DNA from: Sphaerisporangium fuscum
GTDB lineage: Bacteria; Actinomycetota; Actinomycetes; Streptosporangiales; Streptosporangiaceae
NCBI RefSeq assembly: GCF_018531465.1
Contig: NZ_JAHDTF010000002.1
Coordinates: 186,001 to 250,000, forward strand
DNA: 64,000 bases
Direction: 5' to 3'
Shown piece by piece: positions 55,171 through 64,000 of this stretch (positions are counted from its first letter, which is position 1; each line of letters starts with the position of its first letter). The position numbers and the translations under genes were made by a program. The notes under the pieces were generated by a model, which was not told the DNA's origin, did no database searches, and saw nothing but the letters and a program-made list of their open reading frames with translations.

Positions 55171-56907
55171 CTAGGTGTCGTCCTCGATCATGATCGGCTC
55201 CTCGGTGACGGTGATCGGGTCGCCGGGGCGCACCGGGGTGGAGCCGCCGTCCAGGCGGTGGACGGCCCGCGCCCTGGGGCCGGCCGTGGTCTCGGCCGTT
55301 CCGGAGATCGTCCAGCGGATCCTCGTCGTGTGACGGCGGCCCGACTCGGTGACGACGAACTCGCACTGCCAGACGTTCTCGGGCAGGCTGATCGCCAGGC
55401 CTCGCCCACAGGAGCGGCCGGCGGCGTGCGCGAGCCACCGTTCGAGCTGCTCCACGGCCAGCGCCGCCCGGGTCGGGGCCCCTCCGTCCGCCTGCAGGAC
55501 GATGGGGATCTTCGTGCCGCCCCAGTTGTAGAAGTACATCCGTTCGAGGTTGACGTCGCGCGCGTACAGGCCGGCGAGGTAGAAGCGCACGGCGTAGTCG
55601 CGTGCCCGAGTCTCGTCGAGCGGGGTCTCCAGCGGGATCGAGTAGGTGGTGCCGGTGTTCCACAGCCGCGGCTGCACCCCGGCCTCGTGCATCGTCCGGT
55701 CGACGGCGGTCGCCAGCTCCAGCATGGTCTCGGGCGGATCCGAGGCGCTGCGCTGGTACAGCTTGATGCTCGCGACGTCGCAGTGGCCGTACCCTCCGAG
55801 CTCGGCGAACCTCCGCAGCACCCGCTTGCCCTCGGGCGTCCACAGCTGCCCCATCCCCGGGCAGACCACGGTGGCCTTGGGGTCGGCGGACCTGATGATC
55901 CTGCTCGCCCGCCGCGTCATCTCGACCAGCTTCTCCACGCTCCCGGTGTAGAAGCGGTGGTCGTTGGCGAGCACCCACAGCTCGTACGCCTCGATGCGCC
56001 CGCGGTACCGCTGGACCACGGCGCGCACGAAGGCGTCCCAGTCGCGAAGGTCGTCCGGGGGCGAGGAGCGCGAGCCGTCGGGGTACGGCGCCGCGGGGCC
56101 CTCCTGGCTCGCCCACGAGGGCGTGCCGCCGAGGACGTACAGCACGGGCAGCCCCGCGCCGGTGGCGCCGCCGACCAGGCGGTCGAGGACCGACCAGTCG
56201 TACTCGCCGCGCTGGGGCTGGACCTGGGCCCAGCGGGTCTCGCTGTCCCACAGGCGGACGGCCCCGACCCGGAAGCCGGGCATGGTGCCGGTGGCGCTGT
56301 TCACGGTCACGCCGAACAGCGTGCTCGGAACGGGGGCCTCCGGCCTGCTCCAGGCGGGCCCGGTGATCCACTGCACGGGCCGGGCGGGCCCGGTGGACCG
56401 CGCTTCTGACGGTGTCCGGGACGGCCCGCTGGAGCTCAGCACCACCAGGCACACGATCACCAGCGCCGTGCCCACCAGCCCGGCCCCCTGGCGTACCGTG
56501 GCGCGGCCACGCCACCGCGGCCCACCGTCCTGGGCGGCTCCCCGGCCCGGCCCGATCTCCACCGACGTGAGCGCCCCCCGGCCGGCGTCCACCGGGGAGG
56601 CGACCGTGACGGCCTCCTCCCCCGGGCCGGCCTCTGCTTCGGGCAGGGATTCCGCGGACGGTAAGGCGGTGTTCGCCTGTGCCCATAATCGGTACAGCTC
56701 GTCGAGTTCGGCCTTGCTCGCGCCGCAGGCCCTGGCGATGCGCTCCAGCGGTCCGTAGCTGTCGGGGACGATCTCGCCACGGCAGTAGCGGTGCACGGTG
56801 GAGCGGCTCATGCCCGTACGGCGCCCCAGGGCTTCGTAGGTGCGACCGCTGCGACGCTTCAATTCGGACAGCAATTCGGCCAGCCGCTCCGCCGCCAACT
56901 CCGCCAC
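55171..56907 (-). CDS. HTH membrane protein with extracellular glycosidase-like domain lacking catalytic glutamates
   Basis: The protein of about 578 residues has an N-terminal helix-turn-helix (residues 1-65, TYEALGRRTGMSRSTVHRYC), a linker, one membrane helix near 142-160 and a long outer domain with a TIM-barrel glycosidase pattern (RGEYDWSVLDRLVGGATGAG, then VLYVLGGTPSWAS). Where clan-A enzymes have the acid/base NEP, it reads YELWVLANDHRFY, and the nucleophile strand reads LWNTGTTYS, so both catalytic Glu are missing. A carbohydrate-sensing transmembrane regulator is plausible. The start is uncertain; the GTG at 56907 is behind AAGG and keeps the full HTH. Confidence 0.8.
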   Translation of the reverse strand: MAELAAERLAELLSELKRRSGRTYEALGRRTGMSRSTVHRYCRGEIVPDSYGPLERIARACGASKAELDELYRLWAQANTALPSAESLPEAEAGPGEEAVTVASPVDAGRGALTSVEIGPGRGAAQDGGPRWRGRATVRQGAGLVGTALVIVCLVVLSSSGPSRTPSEARSTGPARPVQWITGPAWSRPEAPVPSTLFGVTVNSATGTMPGFRVGAVRLWDSETRWAQVQPQRGEYDWSVLDRLVGGATGAGLPVLYVLGGTPSWASQEGPAAPYPDGSRSSPPDDLRDWDAFVRAVVQRYRGRIEAYELWVLANDHRFYTGSVEKLVEMTRRASRIIRSADPKATVVCPGMGQLWTPEGKRVLRRFAELGGYGHCDVASIKLYQRSASDPPETMLELATAVDRTMHEAGVQPRLWNTGTTYSIPLETPLDETRARDYAVRFYLAGLYARDVNLERMYFYNWGGTKIPIVLQADGGAPTRAALAVEQLERWLAHAAGRSCGRGLAISLPENVWQCEFVVTESGRRHTTRIRWTISGTAETTAGPRARAVHRLDGGSTPVRPGDPITVTEEPIMIEDDT

Positions 56908-57080
56908 CTCATCTCGCCTTGGCCCGGGTTGGCTGGAGTATCCCAGGGCGACATGAACAGCACACGTCAATGCCCTGATCGTTTCCCACCGTCCCAGCCG
57001 TGCGGGGCCGCGAGGGACCGTCACAAGATGTATGGCTCCGTGCCCCAGCGGCCCGGAGCCGGTTTCGAACTTCGGGCCCG

Positions 57081-58271
57081 TCAGTTCCGGGAGGTGAGGA
57101 GCTCGGCGAGGGATCGCGCGGCCTGGACGGCGTCGGCGTACCGGTTGTACAGCGGCGCGAAGCCGAACCGCAGCACGTCGGGGGCGCGGTAGTCGCCGAT
57201 CACCTCGCGGGCCGTCAGGTCGGCGACCAGCGTGCGGGCGTCCTGGTGGCGCAGGGACACCTGGTGGCCACGCCACGCGTCGCGCGGGGTCACCACCTCG
57301 ACCGCGTCGCCCAGCAGTTCGTCCACGCACTCGATGAAGAACCCGGTGAGCGCCAGCCCCTTGGCCCGGACCTCGGCGAGGTCCACGCCCTCCCAGACCT
57401 CCAGGGCGGCGTCCAGGGCGAGCAGCGACAGGATGTCGGGCGTGCCGACGCGGGCCCGCGCGATCCCCGGGTCGGGGTCGTAGGCCGAGGCCATCGCGAA
57501 CGGATCCCTGTGCCCGCCCCACCCCGACAGCGGCTGGCGGAACGACGGCTGCAGCTCACGCGGCACATAGATGAACGCGGGCGCGCCGGGGCCGCCGTTG
57601 AGGAACTTGTAGGTGCAGCCGACCGCGAGGTCGACCCCGAGGGCGTCGAGCTCGATGGGCAGCACGCCGGCGCTGTGGCACAGGTCCCAGACCACCCGGG
57701 CGCCGGCGGCGTGCACCTTGGCCGTCACCGAGGGCATGTCGTGGAGGCGCCCGGTCCGGTAGTCGACGTGGTTGACCAGCACCGCCGCCGTCCGGTCGCC
57801 GAGCACGTCGTCGAACTCGTCCACCTGGACCGGACGCAGCAGCGTGCCGGTCATCTCGGCCACCGACTCCGCGACGTACCCGTCGGTGGGGAACGTGGCC
57901 GCGTCCACGATGATCTCCCGCCGCTCCGGGGAGCCCGCCTGCGCCAGCCGTACCGCCCCGACCAGGGCCTTGAAGACGTTGACGCTGGTCGAGTCGGCGA
58001 CCACGACCTGTCCCGGCGCGGCGCCCACCAGCGGCGCGATCTTCTCCCCGACCCGCTCCGGCGCGGTCCACCAGCTCTCGGGCCAGGACCGGATGAGCCG
58101 GCGGCCCCACTGTTCCCGTACGACCTGCTCGACGCGCCCCGCGACCCGCTTCGGCGGCGCGCCCAGCGAGTTGCCGTCGAGGTACACGACTCCGGGGTCG
58201 AGGTCGAACTCCTCCCGCAGATGCCGCAACGGGTCCTCGTCGTCCAACTTCGCTGCCCGCTCGATCAACAC
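57081..58271 (-). CDS. kynU: Kynureninase
   Basis: The 396-residue PLP enzyme cleaves kynurenine to anthranilate and alanine in tryptophan breakdown. Landmarks are VYLDGNSLGAPP, DSTSVNVFKAL, the cofactor Asp region WDLCHSAG and the PLP Lys in GCTYKFLNGGPGAPAF. The GTG start follows GGGAGGTGG. It is not next to other kynurenine-pathway genes in this window, so tryptophan dioxygenase and formamidase must be elsewhere. It converges on the HTH/glycosidase-like gene from the same strand side with a 173-bp gap. Confidence 0.95.
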   Translation of the reverse strand: MLIERAAKLDDEDPLRHLREEFDLDPGVVYLDGNSLGAPPKRVAGRVEQVVREQWGRRLIRSWPESWWTAPERVGEKIAPLVGAAPGQVVVADSTSVNVFKALVGAVRLAQAGSPERREIIVDAATFPTDGYVAESVAEMTGTLLRPVQVDEFDDVLGDRTAAVLVNHVDYRTGRLHDMPSVTAKVHAAGARVVWDLCHSAGVLPIELDALGVDLAVGCTYKFLNGGPGAPAFIYVPRELQPSFRQPLSGWGGHRDPFAMASAYDPDPGIARARVGTPDILSLLALDAALEVWEGVDLAEVRAKGLALTGFFIECVDELLGDAVEVVTPRDAWRGHQVSLRHQDARTLVADLTAREVIGDYRAPDVLRFGFAPLYNRYADAVQAARSLAELLTSRN

Positions 58272-58431
58272 AGTCCACCTCCCCCGGCAGCCCCTACCGC
58301 CGGGGCCCGGTCCGGACGAGACTACGCAATCCCCTGCCGTTCGCACCATCCACCCCGCCTGACCGGGGCGCCTGCCCCCGAAGTCGCGGTCCGGGGCGGG
58401 TGCCCGGTGTGGCGGGTGGGCTGTAGCCTCG

Positions 58432-59241
58432 GTGAACGTGAGCAATGACGCTTATGTACTCGCGGCCGAGGCCGCGGTCGCGCTGAGAGAGTTGACCGGG
58501 GTCGATTCGTTCGACGTGGCGCTGGTGATGGGGTCGGGGTGGGTCCCGGCGGCGGACGCGATCGGGAGGACGATCTCCGAGCTCTCGGTCACCGACCTGC
58601 CCGGCTTCGCCCCTCCGGCCGTGGCCGGGCACTCCGGCAGGATCCGGGCCGTCGAGACGGAATCCGGCCGTAAGGCTCTCATCTTCCTCGGGCGCACCCA
58701 CCTGTACGAGGGCCGGGGCGTGGAGCCGGTGGTGCACGGCGTGCGTACGGCGATCGCCGCCGGTGTGAGCACGGTCGTGCTGACCAACGCCGCCGGTGGC
58801 CTCCGGCCGGAGACCCAGGACGTCGGCGAGCCCGTGCTGATCAGCGATCACATCAACCTGACCGGCGACAACCCGATCAGAGGGGCGACGTTCATCGACC
58901 TCACCGAGGTCTACTCCAAGCGTCTGCGCGAGCTGGCCCGCGAGGTCGACCCGTCCCTGGCCGAGGGGGTGTACGTCGCCTTCCGCGGGCCGACCTACGA
59001 GACCCCGGCGGAGATCCGCATGCTGCGCACACTCGGCGGCGACCTTGTGGGCATGTCGACCGTGCTGGAGGCCATCGCGGCCCGTGAGGGCGGCGCGGAG
59101 GTGCTGGGCATCTCGCTGGTCACCAACCCCGGCGCGGGGCTGGTCGGCGAGCCGCTGAACCACGAGGAGGTCCTCGAGGTCGGCCGGGCCACGGCGGCGC
59201 GCATGGGCGTCCTGCTCGGCAAGGTCGTCAACAAGCTCTAG
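58432..59241 (+). CDS. pnp: Purine-nucleoside phosphorylase
   Basis: The trimeric-type PNP (269 residues) phosphorolyses guanosine, inosine and deoxy forms to base plus (deoxy)ribose-1-phosphate. It has MGSGWVPAADA, the phosphate-binding His in GHSGRI, LGRTHLYEGRG, TNAAGGLRPE and the purine-site motif GPTYETPAE then MSTVLEAIAA. GTG codons at 58432 and 58438 are both possible starts; neither has a ribosome site, and TAGCCT eight bases upstream suggests leaderless expression. It forms a salvage group with the phosphohexomutase and adenosine deaminase genes downstream. Confidence 0.95.
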   Translation: MNVSNDAYVLAAEAAVALRELTGVDSFDVALVMGSGWVPAADAIGRTISELSVTDLPGFAPPAVAGHSGRIRAVETESGRKALIFLGRTHLYEGRGVEPVVHGVRTAIAAGVSTVVLTNAAGGLRPETQDVGEPVLISDHINLTGDNPIRGATFIDLTEVYSKRLRELAREVDPSLAEGVYVAFRGPTYETPAEIRMLRTLGGDLVGMSTVLEAIAAREGGAEVLGISLVTNPGAGLVGEPLNHEEVLEVGRATAARMGVLLGKVVNKL

Positions 59242-59307
59242 CGGAGCGGGCGCGGGCGATGGCTTCGACGATGTTTTCCGACGGTCCCTTCCGGGCGAGG
59301 AGTTGTG

Positions 59308-60945
59308 GTGTCTGATCTGGTGCGGCGGGCCGAGGAGTGGCTGGAGCAGGATCCCGACGCGGAGACGCGGGACGAGCTCCGCGCGATCCTCGATCGCGGC
59401 GACGTGCCGGCGCTGGAGGACCGTTTCGGGGCCAAGCTGGAGTTCGGCACGGCGGGCCTGAGAGGCGAGCTGGGGGCCGGGCCGAACCGCATGAACCGGG
59501 TGACCGTCATGCGTGCCGCGGCGGGCCTGGCGAGGCGTCTGGGGCCCGGCGGGCATGTCGTCATCGGGTACGACGCCCGGCACAAGTCGGACGTCTTCGC
59601 CCGCGACTCCGCCGCCGTCCTCACCGGCGCCGGGCTGCGTGTCTCGCTCATGGCGCACCACTGGCCGACCCCCGTGCTGGCCTTCGCCGTACGGCACCTC
59701 GGCGCCGACGCGGGTGTCATGGTCACCGCCTCCCACAACCCGCCCCGGGACAACGGCTACAAGGTCTACTGGGGGGACGGCTCGCAGATCGTCCCGCCGG
59801 TCGACGAGGAGATCTCGGCCGCCATCGACGCCGTCGGGCGGGTGGACGAGCTGCCTCTGGGGGACGGATGGGACGTCCTGAGCGACGCCGCGATCGTCGA
59901 GCCCTACCTGGCGGCCGTGGCCTCGCTGCCGCTGGGTGACGCCCGTGACCTGCGGGTCGTCTACACGCCGATGCACGGCGTCGGCGGCGACATCCTGCTG
60001 CGCGCCTTCACGCGGGCCGGGTTCGAGCCCCCGGCCGTCGTCCAGGCGCAGGGGGAGCCGGATCCCGACTTCCCGACCGTGGCGTTCCCCAACCCGGAGG
60101 AGCCGGGCGCGATGGACCTCGCGCTGGAGCTCGCCGAGAAGGCGGGCGCGGACCTGGTGATCGCCAACGATCCCGACGCCGACCGATGCGCCGTGGGCGT
60201 GCCGCTCCCGGAGGGCGGCTTCCGCATGCTGACCGGCGACGAGGTGGGCGGCCTGCTGGGCGAGTACATCATCACCCGCACCACCGGACCGGACCGGCTG
60301 GTGGCGGCCTCCATCGTCTCCTCCTCACTGCTGGGGAAGATCGCCCAGGCGCACGGCGTGCGGCACGCCGAGACGCTCACCGGTTTCAAGTGGATCGTGA
60401 AGGCCGGCGACGGGCTCGTCTACGGGTACGAGGAGGCGCTCGGCTACAGCGTCGGCTCCGACGCCGGGCTGCCCGTACGCGACAAGGACGGCATCGGCGC
60501 CGCGCTCACCGTCGCCGGCATGGCGGCACAGGCCCGGCGGGACGGCCGCACGCTGCTCGACCTCCTGGACGCCCAGGCCGCGACGTACGGCCTGCACGCG
60601 ACCACACAGCTCTCGGTCCGTGTGAGCGACCTGTCCCTCATCGCCGGGGCCATGGAGCGGCTGCGGGCCCGCCCTCCACAGGCGCTGGCGGGCAGGACCG
60701 TACTGTCGGTGGACGACCTCAACGCCGGCGCCGACGGCCTGCCCCCCACCGACGGCCTGCGCTACCGGCTCGACGGCGACGCCCGGGTGGTCGTCCGTCC
60801 TTCGGGCACCGAGCCGAAGCTGAAGTGCTACCTGGAGGTCGTCATCCCCGCCACCGGAGCGGAAGACGTGGCGGCCGCCCGAGCCCAAGCCGTACGGGAC
60901 CTGGACACCCTCAAGGCCGACCTGTCGAGCGCTCTCGGCCTCTGA
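59308..60945 (+). CDS. Phospho-sugar mutase (alpha-D-phosphohexomutase family)
   Basis: The 545-residue enzyme shifts phosphate between C1 and the terminal carbon of a sugar phosphate. The phosphoserine loop is MVTASHNPPRDNGYKVY, the metal loop DPDADRCAVG, the sugar-specificity loop YGYEEALGYSVG and the phosphate-binding site VRPSGTEPKLKCY. Length and GYEEALG fit the PGM2/ManB-like bacterial group; acting on ribose-1-phosphate from PNP or on glucose/mannose phosphates are both possible. The GTG at 59308 is five bases after GAGGAG; a GTG at 59305 is adjacent. It follows pnp by 66 bp. Confidence 0.93.
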   Translation: MSDLVRRAEEWLEQDPDAETRDELRAILDRGDVPALEDRFGAKLEFGTAGLRGELGAGPNRMNRVTVMRAAAGLARRLGPGGHVVIGYDARHKSDVFARDSAAVLTGAGLRVSLMAHHWPTPVLAFAVRHLGADAGVMVTASHNPPRDNGYKVYWGDGSQIVPPVDEEISAAIDAVGRVDELPLGDGWDVLSDAAIVEPYLAAVASLPLGDARDLRVVYTPMHGVGGDILLRAFTRAGFEPPAVVQAQGEPDPDFPTVAFPNPEEPGAMDLALELAEKAGADLVIANDPDADRCAVGVPLPEGGFRMLTGDEVGGLLGEYIITRTTGPDRLVAASIVSSSLLGKIAQAHGVRHAETLTGFKWIVKAGDGLVYGYEEALGYSVGSDAGLPVRDKDGIGAALTVAGMAAQARRDGRTLLDLLDAQAATYGLHATTQLSVRVSDLSLIAGAMERLRARPPQALAGRTVLSVDDLNAGADGLPPTDGLRYRLDGDARVVVRPSGTEPKLKCYLEVVIPATGAEDVAAARAQAVRDLDTLKADLSSALGL

Positions 60946-60950
60946 AACGG

Positions 60951-61571
60951 CTACGAGACGATCAGGGCCGCGATCACGAAGGACAGGGCCACGGCCAGGA
61001 CCACCAGGGCCGACGGCGACCAGGTGACCGTCAGGGAGCCGCGCTCGCCCTCGTCGTGGGACTTCTTCTCGGCGGTCTCGGTGATCTGAGTGGCGACCCA
61101 GTCGGCGTGCGTGCGGCCCGCCATCGCCTGGGCCGCCGCCCGCTCGGCCTTGGACAGCTCCGGCTGGGAAGTCGGGTAGCGGCCGGACCTGGCCGGAGAG
61201 CCCGCCGCCCCGCGCCGTACGGCCCTGGCCCGCTCGCGCGCCGAGGCCTGCGGCGTCCAGCAGCGCACGCTCTCGTCGCCCGACTCGATGACGATCGCGT
61301 GCGACACGTGGACGCCGTCGACGGCCTTCCAGGGGACGAAGACGTTGCGCAGCGGATTGCGGACCAGGAGGCCGTGCTCCTGGAACAGGATGCCCGGCCG
61401 CAGGCAGCCGACGAAGACGGCGGCCGTCAGCACGGCCAGGACCGCCCCGGCCACCAGCGCGGAGGGAATCGTGCCGCGCCTGACCAGGTCGACGGCATTG
61501 AAGGCGGCGAAGACCATCCACACCCAGCCGAGGACAAAGGCCGTCTTGGACCGGAAGACTTGTGGCTTCAC
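60951..61571 (-). CDS. PH domain-containing membrane protein (bPH6-like)
   Basis: The 206-residue protein starts at a GTG behind GGAGAGGTG. It has two N-terminal membrane helices (about residues 10-26 and 36-56), a bacterial PH-like segment (ILFQEHGLLVRNPLRNVFVPW, typical of the DUF2244/PH_6 group), a basic linker and a C-terminal membrane helix. It converges on the mutase gene with only 5 bp between stops. From memory, a PH protein at this point next to the mutase is usual in actinobacteria. No function is known. Confidence 0.85.
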   Translation of the reverse strand: MKPQVFRSKTAFVLGWVWMVFAAFNAVDLVRRGTIPSALVAGAVLAVLTAAVFVGCLRPGILFQEHGLLVRNPLRNVFVPWKAVDGVHVSHAIVIESGDESVRCWTPQASARERARAVRRGAAGSPARSGRYPTSQPELSKAERAAAQAMAGRTHADWVATQITETAEKKSHDEGERGSLTVTWSPSALVVLAVALSFVIAALIVS

Positions 61572-61675
61572 CGCGACACCTCTCCGCTTAGCAGGCGGTC
61601 ACCACGCTAACGCCTCAGCCGCACTGCTCAAGCCGCCACTCTGACAGGGGCCGCCGGCAGAATGGCGGGCGCCTG

Positions 61676-62755
61676 CTACGCCTGGCCCCTGAGCCGCGCG
61701 AAGCCCGGCTTGATGACGTCGTTGATCAGCGCGAGACGCTCGTCGAACGGGATGAACGCCGACTTGATGGCATTCACAGTGAACCACTGCAGGTCGTCCC
61801 ATCCGTACCCGAACGTCTCGACCAGGTTGGCGAACTCCTTGGAGACACCGGTGTCGCTCATCAGCCTGTTGTCGGTGTTGACGGTGACGCGGAAGTGCAG
61901 GCGGCGCAGCAGCCCGATCGGGTGCTCGGCCAGCGACGACGCGGCGCCCGTCTGGAGGTTGGACGTCGGGCACATCTCCAGCGGGATCCGCTTGTCGCGG
62001 ACATAGGCCGCGAGGCGCCCGAGCTTGGCACTCCCGTCGGAGGACACCTGGATGTCGTCGATGATGCGCACGCCGTGCCCGAGACGGTCGGCGCCGCACC
62101 ACTGGATGGCCTGCCAGATCGACGGCAGACCGAACCCCTCGCCCGCGTGGATCGTGAAGTGGGCGTTCTCGCGCTGGAGGTACTCGAAGGCGTCGAGGTG
62201 GCGGGTGGGAGGGTACCCCGCCTCGGCGCCGGCGATGTCGAAGCCGACCACGCCCACGTCGCGGTAGCGCACGGCCAGCTCGGCGATCTCCATCGAGCGG
62301 GCCTGGTGGCGCATCGCCGTCAGCAGCGCGCCCACGCGGATGCCGCGCCCCTCGGAGCCCAGGCGGAAGCCCTCCAGCACCGCCTCGACCACCTCGTCGA
62401 GCGAAAGCCCCGCGGAGGTGTGCAGCTCGGGGGCGTACCGCACCTCGGCGTACACGACTCCGTCGGCGGCGAGGTCTTCGGCGCACTCGGCGGCCACGCG
62501 GACCAGGGACTCCCTGGTCTGCATGACGCCGACCGTGTGGTCGAAGGTCTCGAGGTAACGCTCCAGCGAGCCGGAGTCGGACGCCTCGCGGAACCAGGTG
62601 CGCAGCTCGCCCGCGTCGGTGGTCGGGAGCCGGTCGTACCCCGTCTCGCGCGCCAGATCGATGATCGTCTCAGGTCGCAGGCCACCGTCGAGATGGTCGT
62701 GGAGAAGAACTTTCGGCGCCTTGCGGATCTCGTCGTATGTGGGCTGCTCACTCAT
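61676..62755 (-). CDS. add: Adenosine deaminase
   Basis: The 359-residue zinc enzyme converts adenosine to inosine. The metal ligands [10 protein letters not shown] (HxH), FTIHAGEG with the catalytic Glu, the later His in RLGHGVRI and TDNRLMSD are all present. Length is normal. It works with purine nucleoside phosphorylase, encoded 2.4 kb away, in purine salvage. The start ATG is directly after an adequate Gly-rich leader without an obvious ribosome site. Confidence 0.96.
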   Translation of the reverse strand: MSEQPTYDEIRKAPKVLLHDHLDGGLRPETIIDLARETGYDRLPTTDAGELRTWFREASDSGSLERYLETFDHTVGVMQTRESLVRVAAECAEDLAADGVVYAEVRYAPELHTSAGLSLDEVVEAVLEGFRLGSEGRGIRVGALLTAMRHQARSMEIAELAVRYRDVGVVGFDIAGAEAGYPPTRHLDAFEYLQRENAHFTIHAGEGFGLPSIWQAIQWCGADRLGHGVRIIDDIQVSSDGSAKLGRLAAYVRDKRIPLEMCPTSNLQTGAASSLAEHPIGLLRRLHFRVTVNTDNRLMSDTGVSKEFANLVETFGYGWDDLQWFTVNAIKSAFIPFDERLALINDVIKPGFARLRGQA

Positions 62756-62783
62756 CGGAACATCCTAGAACGGCCCTCTGGTC

Positions 62784-62886
62784 TCACTCGTCACGGTCGG
62801 CCGTGTCGGGGGAAGGTCACTCGTCACGGTCGGCCGTGTCGGGAGCGAAGGTCACTCGTCGCGGTTGGCCGTGTCGGGGGAGAAGG
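62784..62886. repeat. Three tandem 33-35-bp repeats at the end of the cupin gene
   Basis: Three head-to-tail copies (62784-62816, 62817-62851, 62852-62886) read TCACTCGTCACGGTC then GGCCGTGTCGGG. The third copy is the real 3' end of the cupin gene, including its TGA; the other two are copies of the same coding tail (PDTADRDE-stop on the minus strand) placed beyond the stop codon. A recent tandem duplication of the gene end is the simplest origin. Confidence 0.8.
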
Positions 62887-63205
62887 CGGGCAGGCACACG
62901 GCGACGTATTCGGCGCCATCGGGGCCGACGCTGTAGCGGATCTTCTCGCCCGGAAGGCTGACGAACGCCTCGCCCTCCCCCACCTCGGTCACACCCTCGT
63001 CGTGCTCGACCACGACCGTGCCGCGCAGCACGAGGGTGTACTCGGTGAACTCCGGCGTCTGGGCGGGCTCCTCCCAGCCGGCCGGCGCGACCATGTGCGC
63101 GATCGACACCTGGTCGTCGCCGCTGTTCACGCGGCCGATGTACTCGTCGATGACCTTGCCACCGGGGACAGGGATACGGGTCGCCCCCGCAATTTTGCGT
63201 ACCAC
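62852..63205 (-). CDS. Cupin domain-containing protein
   Basis: The 117-residue protein is a single small beta-barrel of the cupin type: TEYTLVLRGTVVVEHDEGV is the first motif region and EGEAFVSLPGEKIRYSVG the second. Metal-binding His residues are few; only H65 in the first motif region is retained, so a classic metal-dependent enzyme is doubtful. It starts at a GTG and ends within the third unit of a tandem DNA repeat. A binding or ethanolamine-utilisation-like role is conceivable; no function is assigned. Confidence 0.82.
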   Translation of the reverse strand: MVRKIAGATRIPVPGGKVIDEYIGRVNSGDDQVSIAHMVAPAGWEEPAQTPEFTEYTLVLRGTVVVEHDEGVTEVGEGEAFVSLPGEKIRYSVGPDGAEYVAVCLPAFSPDTANRDE

Positions 63206-63358
63206 GCGGACAGTCTAGTGAGCGGCCCAGGAATCGGGCGCCCCACCACATCTCGCCATCTCCCCACAGGAGCGGCCCGCCGCACCCCCGTCTCTCCCCG
63301 CAGACCGCCACATCCCCGACATCTCCCCAACACAGCGGCCCGCGGCGTGCTCCTGGGG

Positions 63359-64000
63359 TCAGTCCTCGTCGGCCGCGGTGGCCTCGCGCAGCGGGTCCGG
63401 TACCGTCACGACGGTGTACGGCGGGGTGCCGGGCGCGTGGTCGAGCTGGCCGTTCACCACGTACACACGGCCGTTGCGCACCGCCAGAGTGGTGGGTGAG
63501 TCGAAGCTCGGGTCGATCACCTTGGCCACCACCTCCCCGGCGCTCAGGTCGTCGCCGAGCCGCGCCACGTACACGCCCTGACCCGCGGGCGCGGCGTAGT
63601 TCAGCACGGCGTACACCGTCGTACCGCGCAGCACGAGGCCGTCGGGACCGAAGCTCGCGCCACCGAGATCGACGAGGCGGGCCTCCCGGGTGGCGACGTC
63701 GACGCGGATCAGGGCCTCCAGCCCCTGGGAGGAGACGATCAGCGTCTTACCGTCAGGCGTGGCGTCGATGCCGTTCAGGAAGAAATACTGCGCCGGCATC
63801 TGCGGCACCAGCGGGCGTACGTCCAGCCACCGCTGGAGCTGTCCGATGCGTCCACCTTCGAGCGTGGCCCGCCATACGACGGCGTTGGTGGAGTCGGTGA
63901 CGTAGACGGCGTCCCGGGTGATCACCAGGTCGTTGAGGAACGGGTCGCCGACCGGGCCGGCCGTGGCCGGACGGTGCGCGATCAGCCTGCCGTCGCGGCC
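63359..64000 (-). CDS. Beta-propeller-like (SMP-30/gluconolactonase-type) protein, N-terminus outside window
   Basis: About 213 C-terminal residues are visible. They show repeated beta-propeller blades with the phrases LNGIDATPDGKTLIVSS, FGPDGLVLRGTTVYAVLNY and SPTTLAVRNGRVYVVNGQ, as in SMP-30/gluconolactonase-like and NHL-type proteins. The frame stays open to the window edge (the plus-strand end encodes GRDGRLIAHRPATAG in this frame). A signal peptide may exist upstream but cannot be seen. The substrate, if it is an enzyme, is unknown. Confidence 0.8.
   Translation of the reverse strand, partial: GRDGRLIAHRPATAGPVGDPFLNDLVITRDAVYVTDSTNAVVWRATLEGGRIGQLQRWLDVRPLVPQMPAQYFFLNGIDATPDGKTLIVSSQGLEALIRVDVATREARLVDLGGASFGPDGLVLRGTTVYAVLNYAAPAGQGVYVARLGDDLSAGEVVAKVIDPSFDSPTTLAVRNGRVYVVNGQLDHAPGTPPYTVVTVPDPLREATAADED

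Noticed and set aside
62784..62886. CRISPR array
   Set aside because: The three 33-35-bp units are directly adjacent without spacers and copy the end of a coding gene.

Overview
The window is one continuous stretch of very GC-rich DNA from a filamentous-type actinobacterium, most probably of the Streptosporangiales (Nonomuraea or Streptosporangium relatives). The evidence is the third-position GC bias, a mycothiol-type formaldehyde dehydrogenase, acyl-CoA carboxylase with a small epsilon subunit, DtxR-type iron boxes, BTAD and LysM proteins and GTG starts. The placement is inference from gene content; no rRNA or tRNA gene was seen.

Layout. 1-6.1 kb: a catabolic cluster (zinc alcohol dehydrogenase, FAH-family hydrolase, D-threonine-aldolase-like PLP enzyme, SDR, GlcD/GlcF-type oxidase) whose divergent promoters carry two copies of one operator-like palindrome. 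6.2-18.8 kb: mostly housekeeping genes: purE/purK, GtrA, an OmpR-type two-component system, bacterioferritin with its ferredoxin behind two iron boxes, a mycothiol formaldehyde-detoxification pair, a class III adenylate cyclase with a PH-domain protein, biotin ligase, fdhD, and two divergent MarR-type regulators. 18.9-29.7 kb: PEP carboxylase, an ABC transporter pair, acyl-CoA carboxylase beta and epsilon, a NYN-domain protein, an Ada-AraC-AlkA fusion, and an Rpn-like nuclease gene with an altered 3' end.

29.7-47.9 kb is the accessory core. A minus-strand Tad/Flp pilus-type operon (CpaB, CpaE, TadA, TadB, TadC, Flp, TadE, TadG-like) runs into a large LysM/BTAD membrane protein and two exported proteins. 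Next comes an 830-bp gene-poor region with DnaA-box-like sites and a possible small gene, then a lipoprotein, a 1585-residue EccC-type ATPase, a TadE-like protein and a WXG100 protein. 48.1-64 kb: acyl-CoA carboxylase alpha (biotin carboxylase plus carrier), two membrane proteins that share a C-terminal module, an LpdA-type quinone reductase, gamma-glutamylcyclotransferase, an HTH protein fused to a glycosidase-like domain without catalytic glutamates, kynureninase, purine nucleoside phosphorylase, a phosphohexomutase, a PH protein, adenosine deaminase, a cupin with a tandemly duplicated 3' end, and a truncated beta-propeller-like gene.

The carboxylase, biotin ligase, adenylate cyclase, LpdA, cyclotransferase, PNP and mutase genes recall one conserved Streptomyces neighbourhood (from memory, the SCO49xx region). 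The Tad and type VII genes therefore look inserted into a core block. Three copies of a roughly 120-bp dispersed repeat lie in this part; the one inside the Tad operon is flanked by a 24-bp direct repeat.
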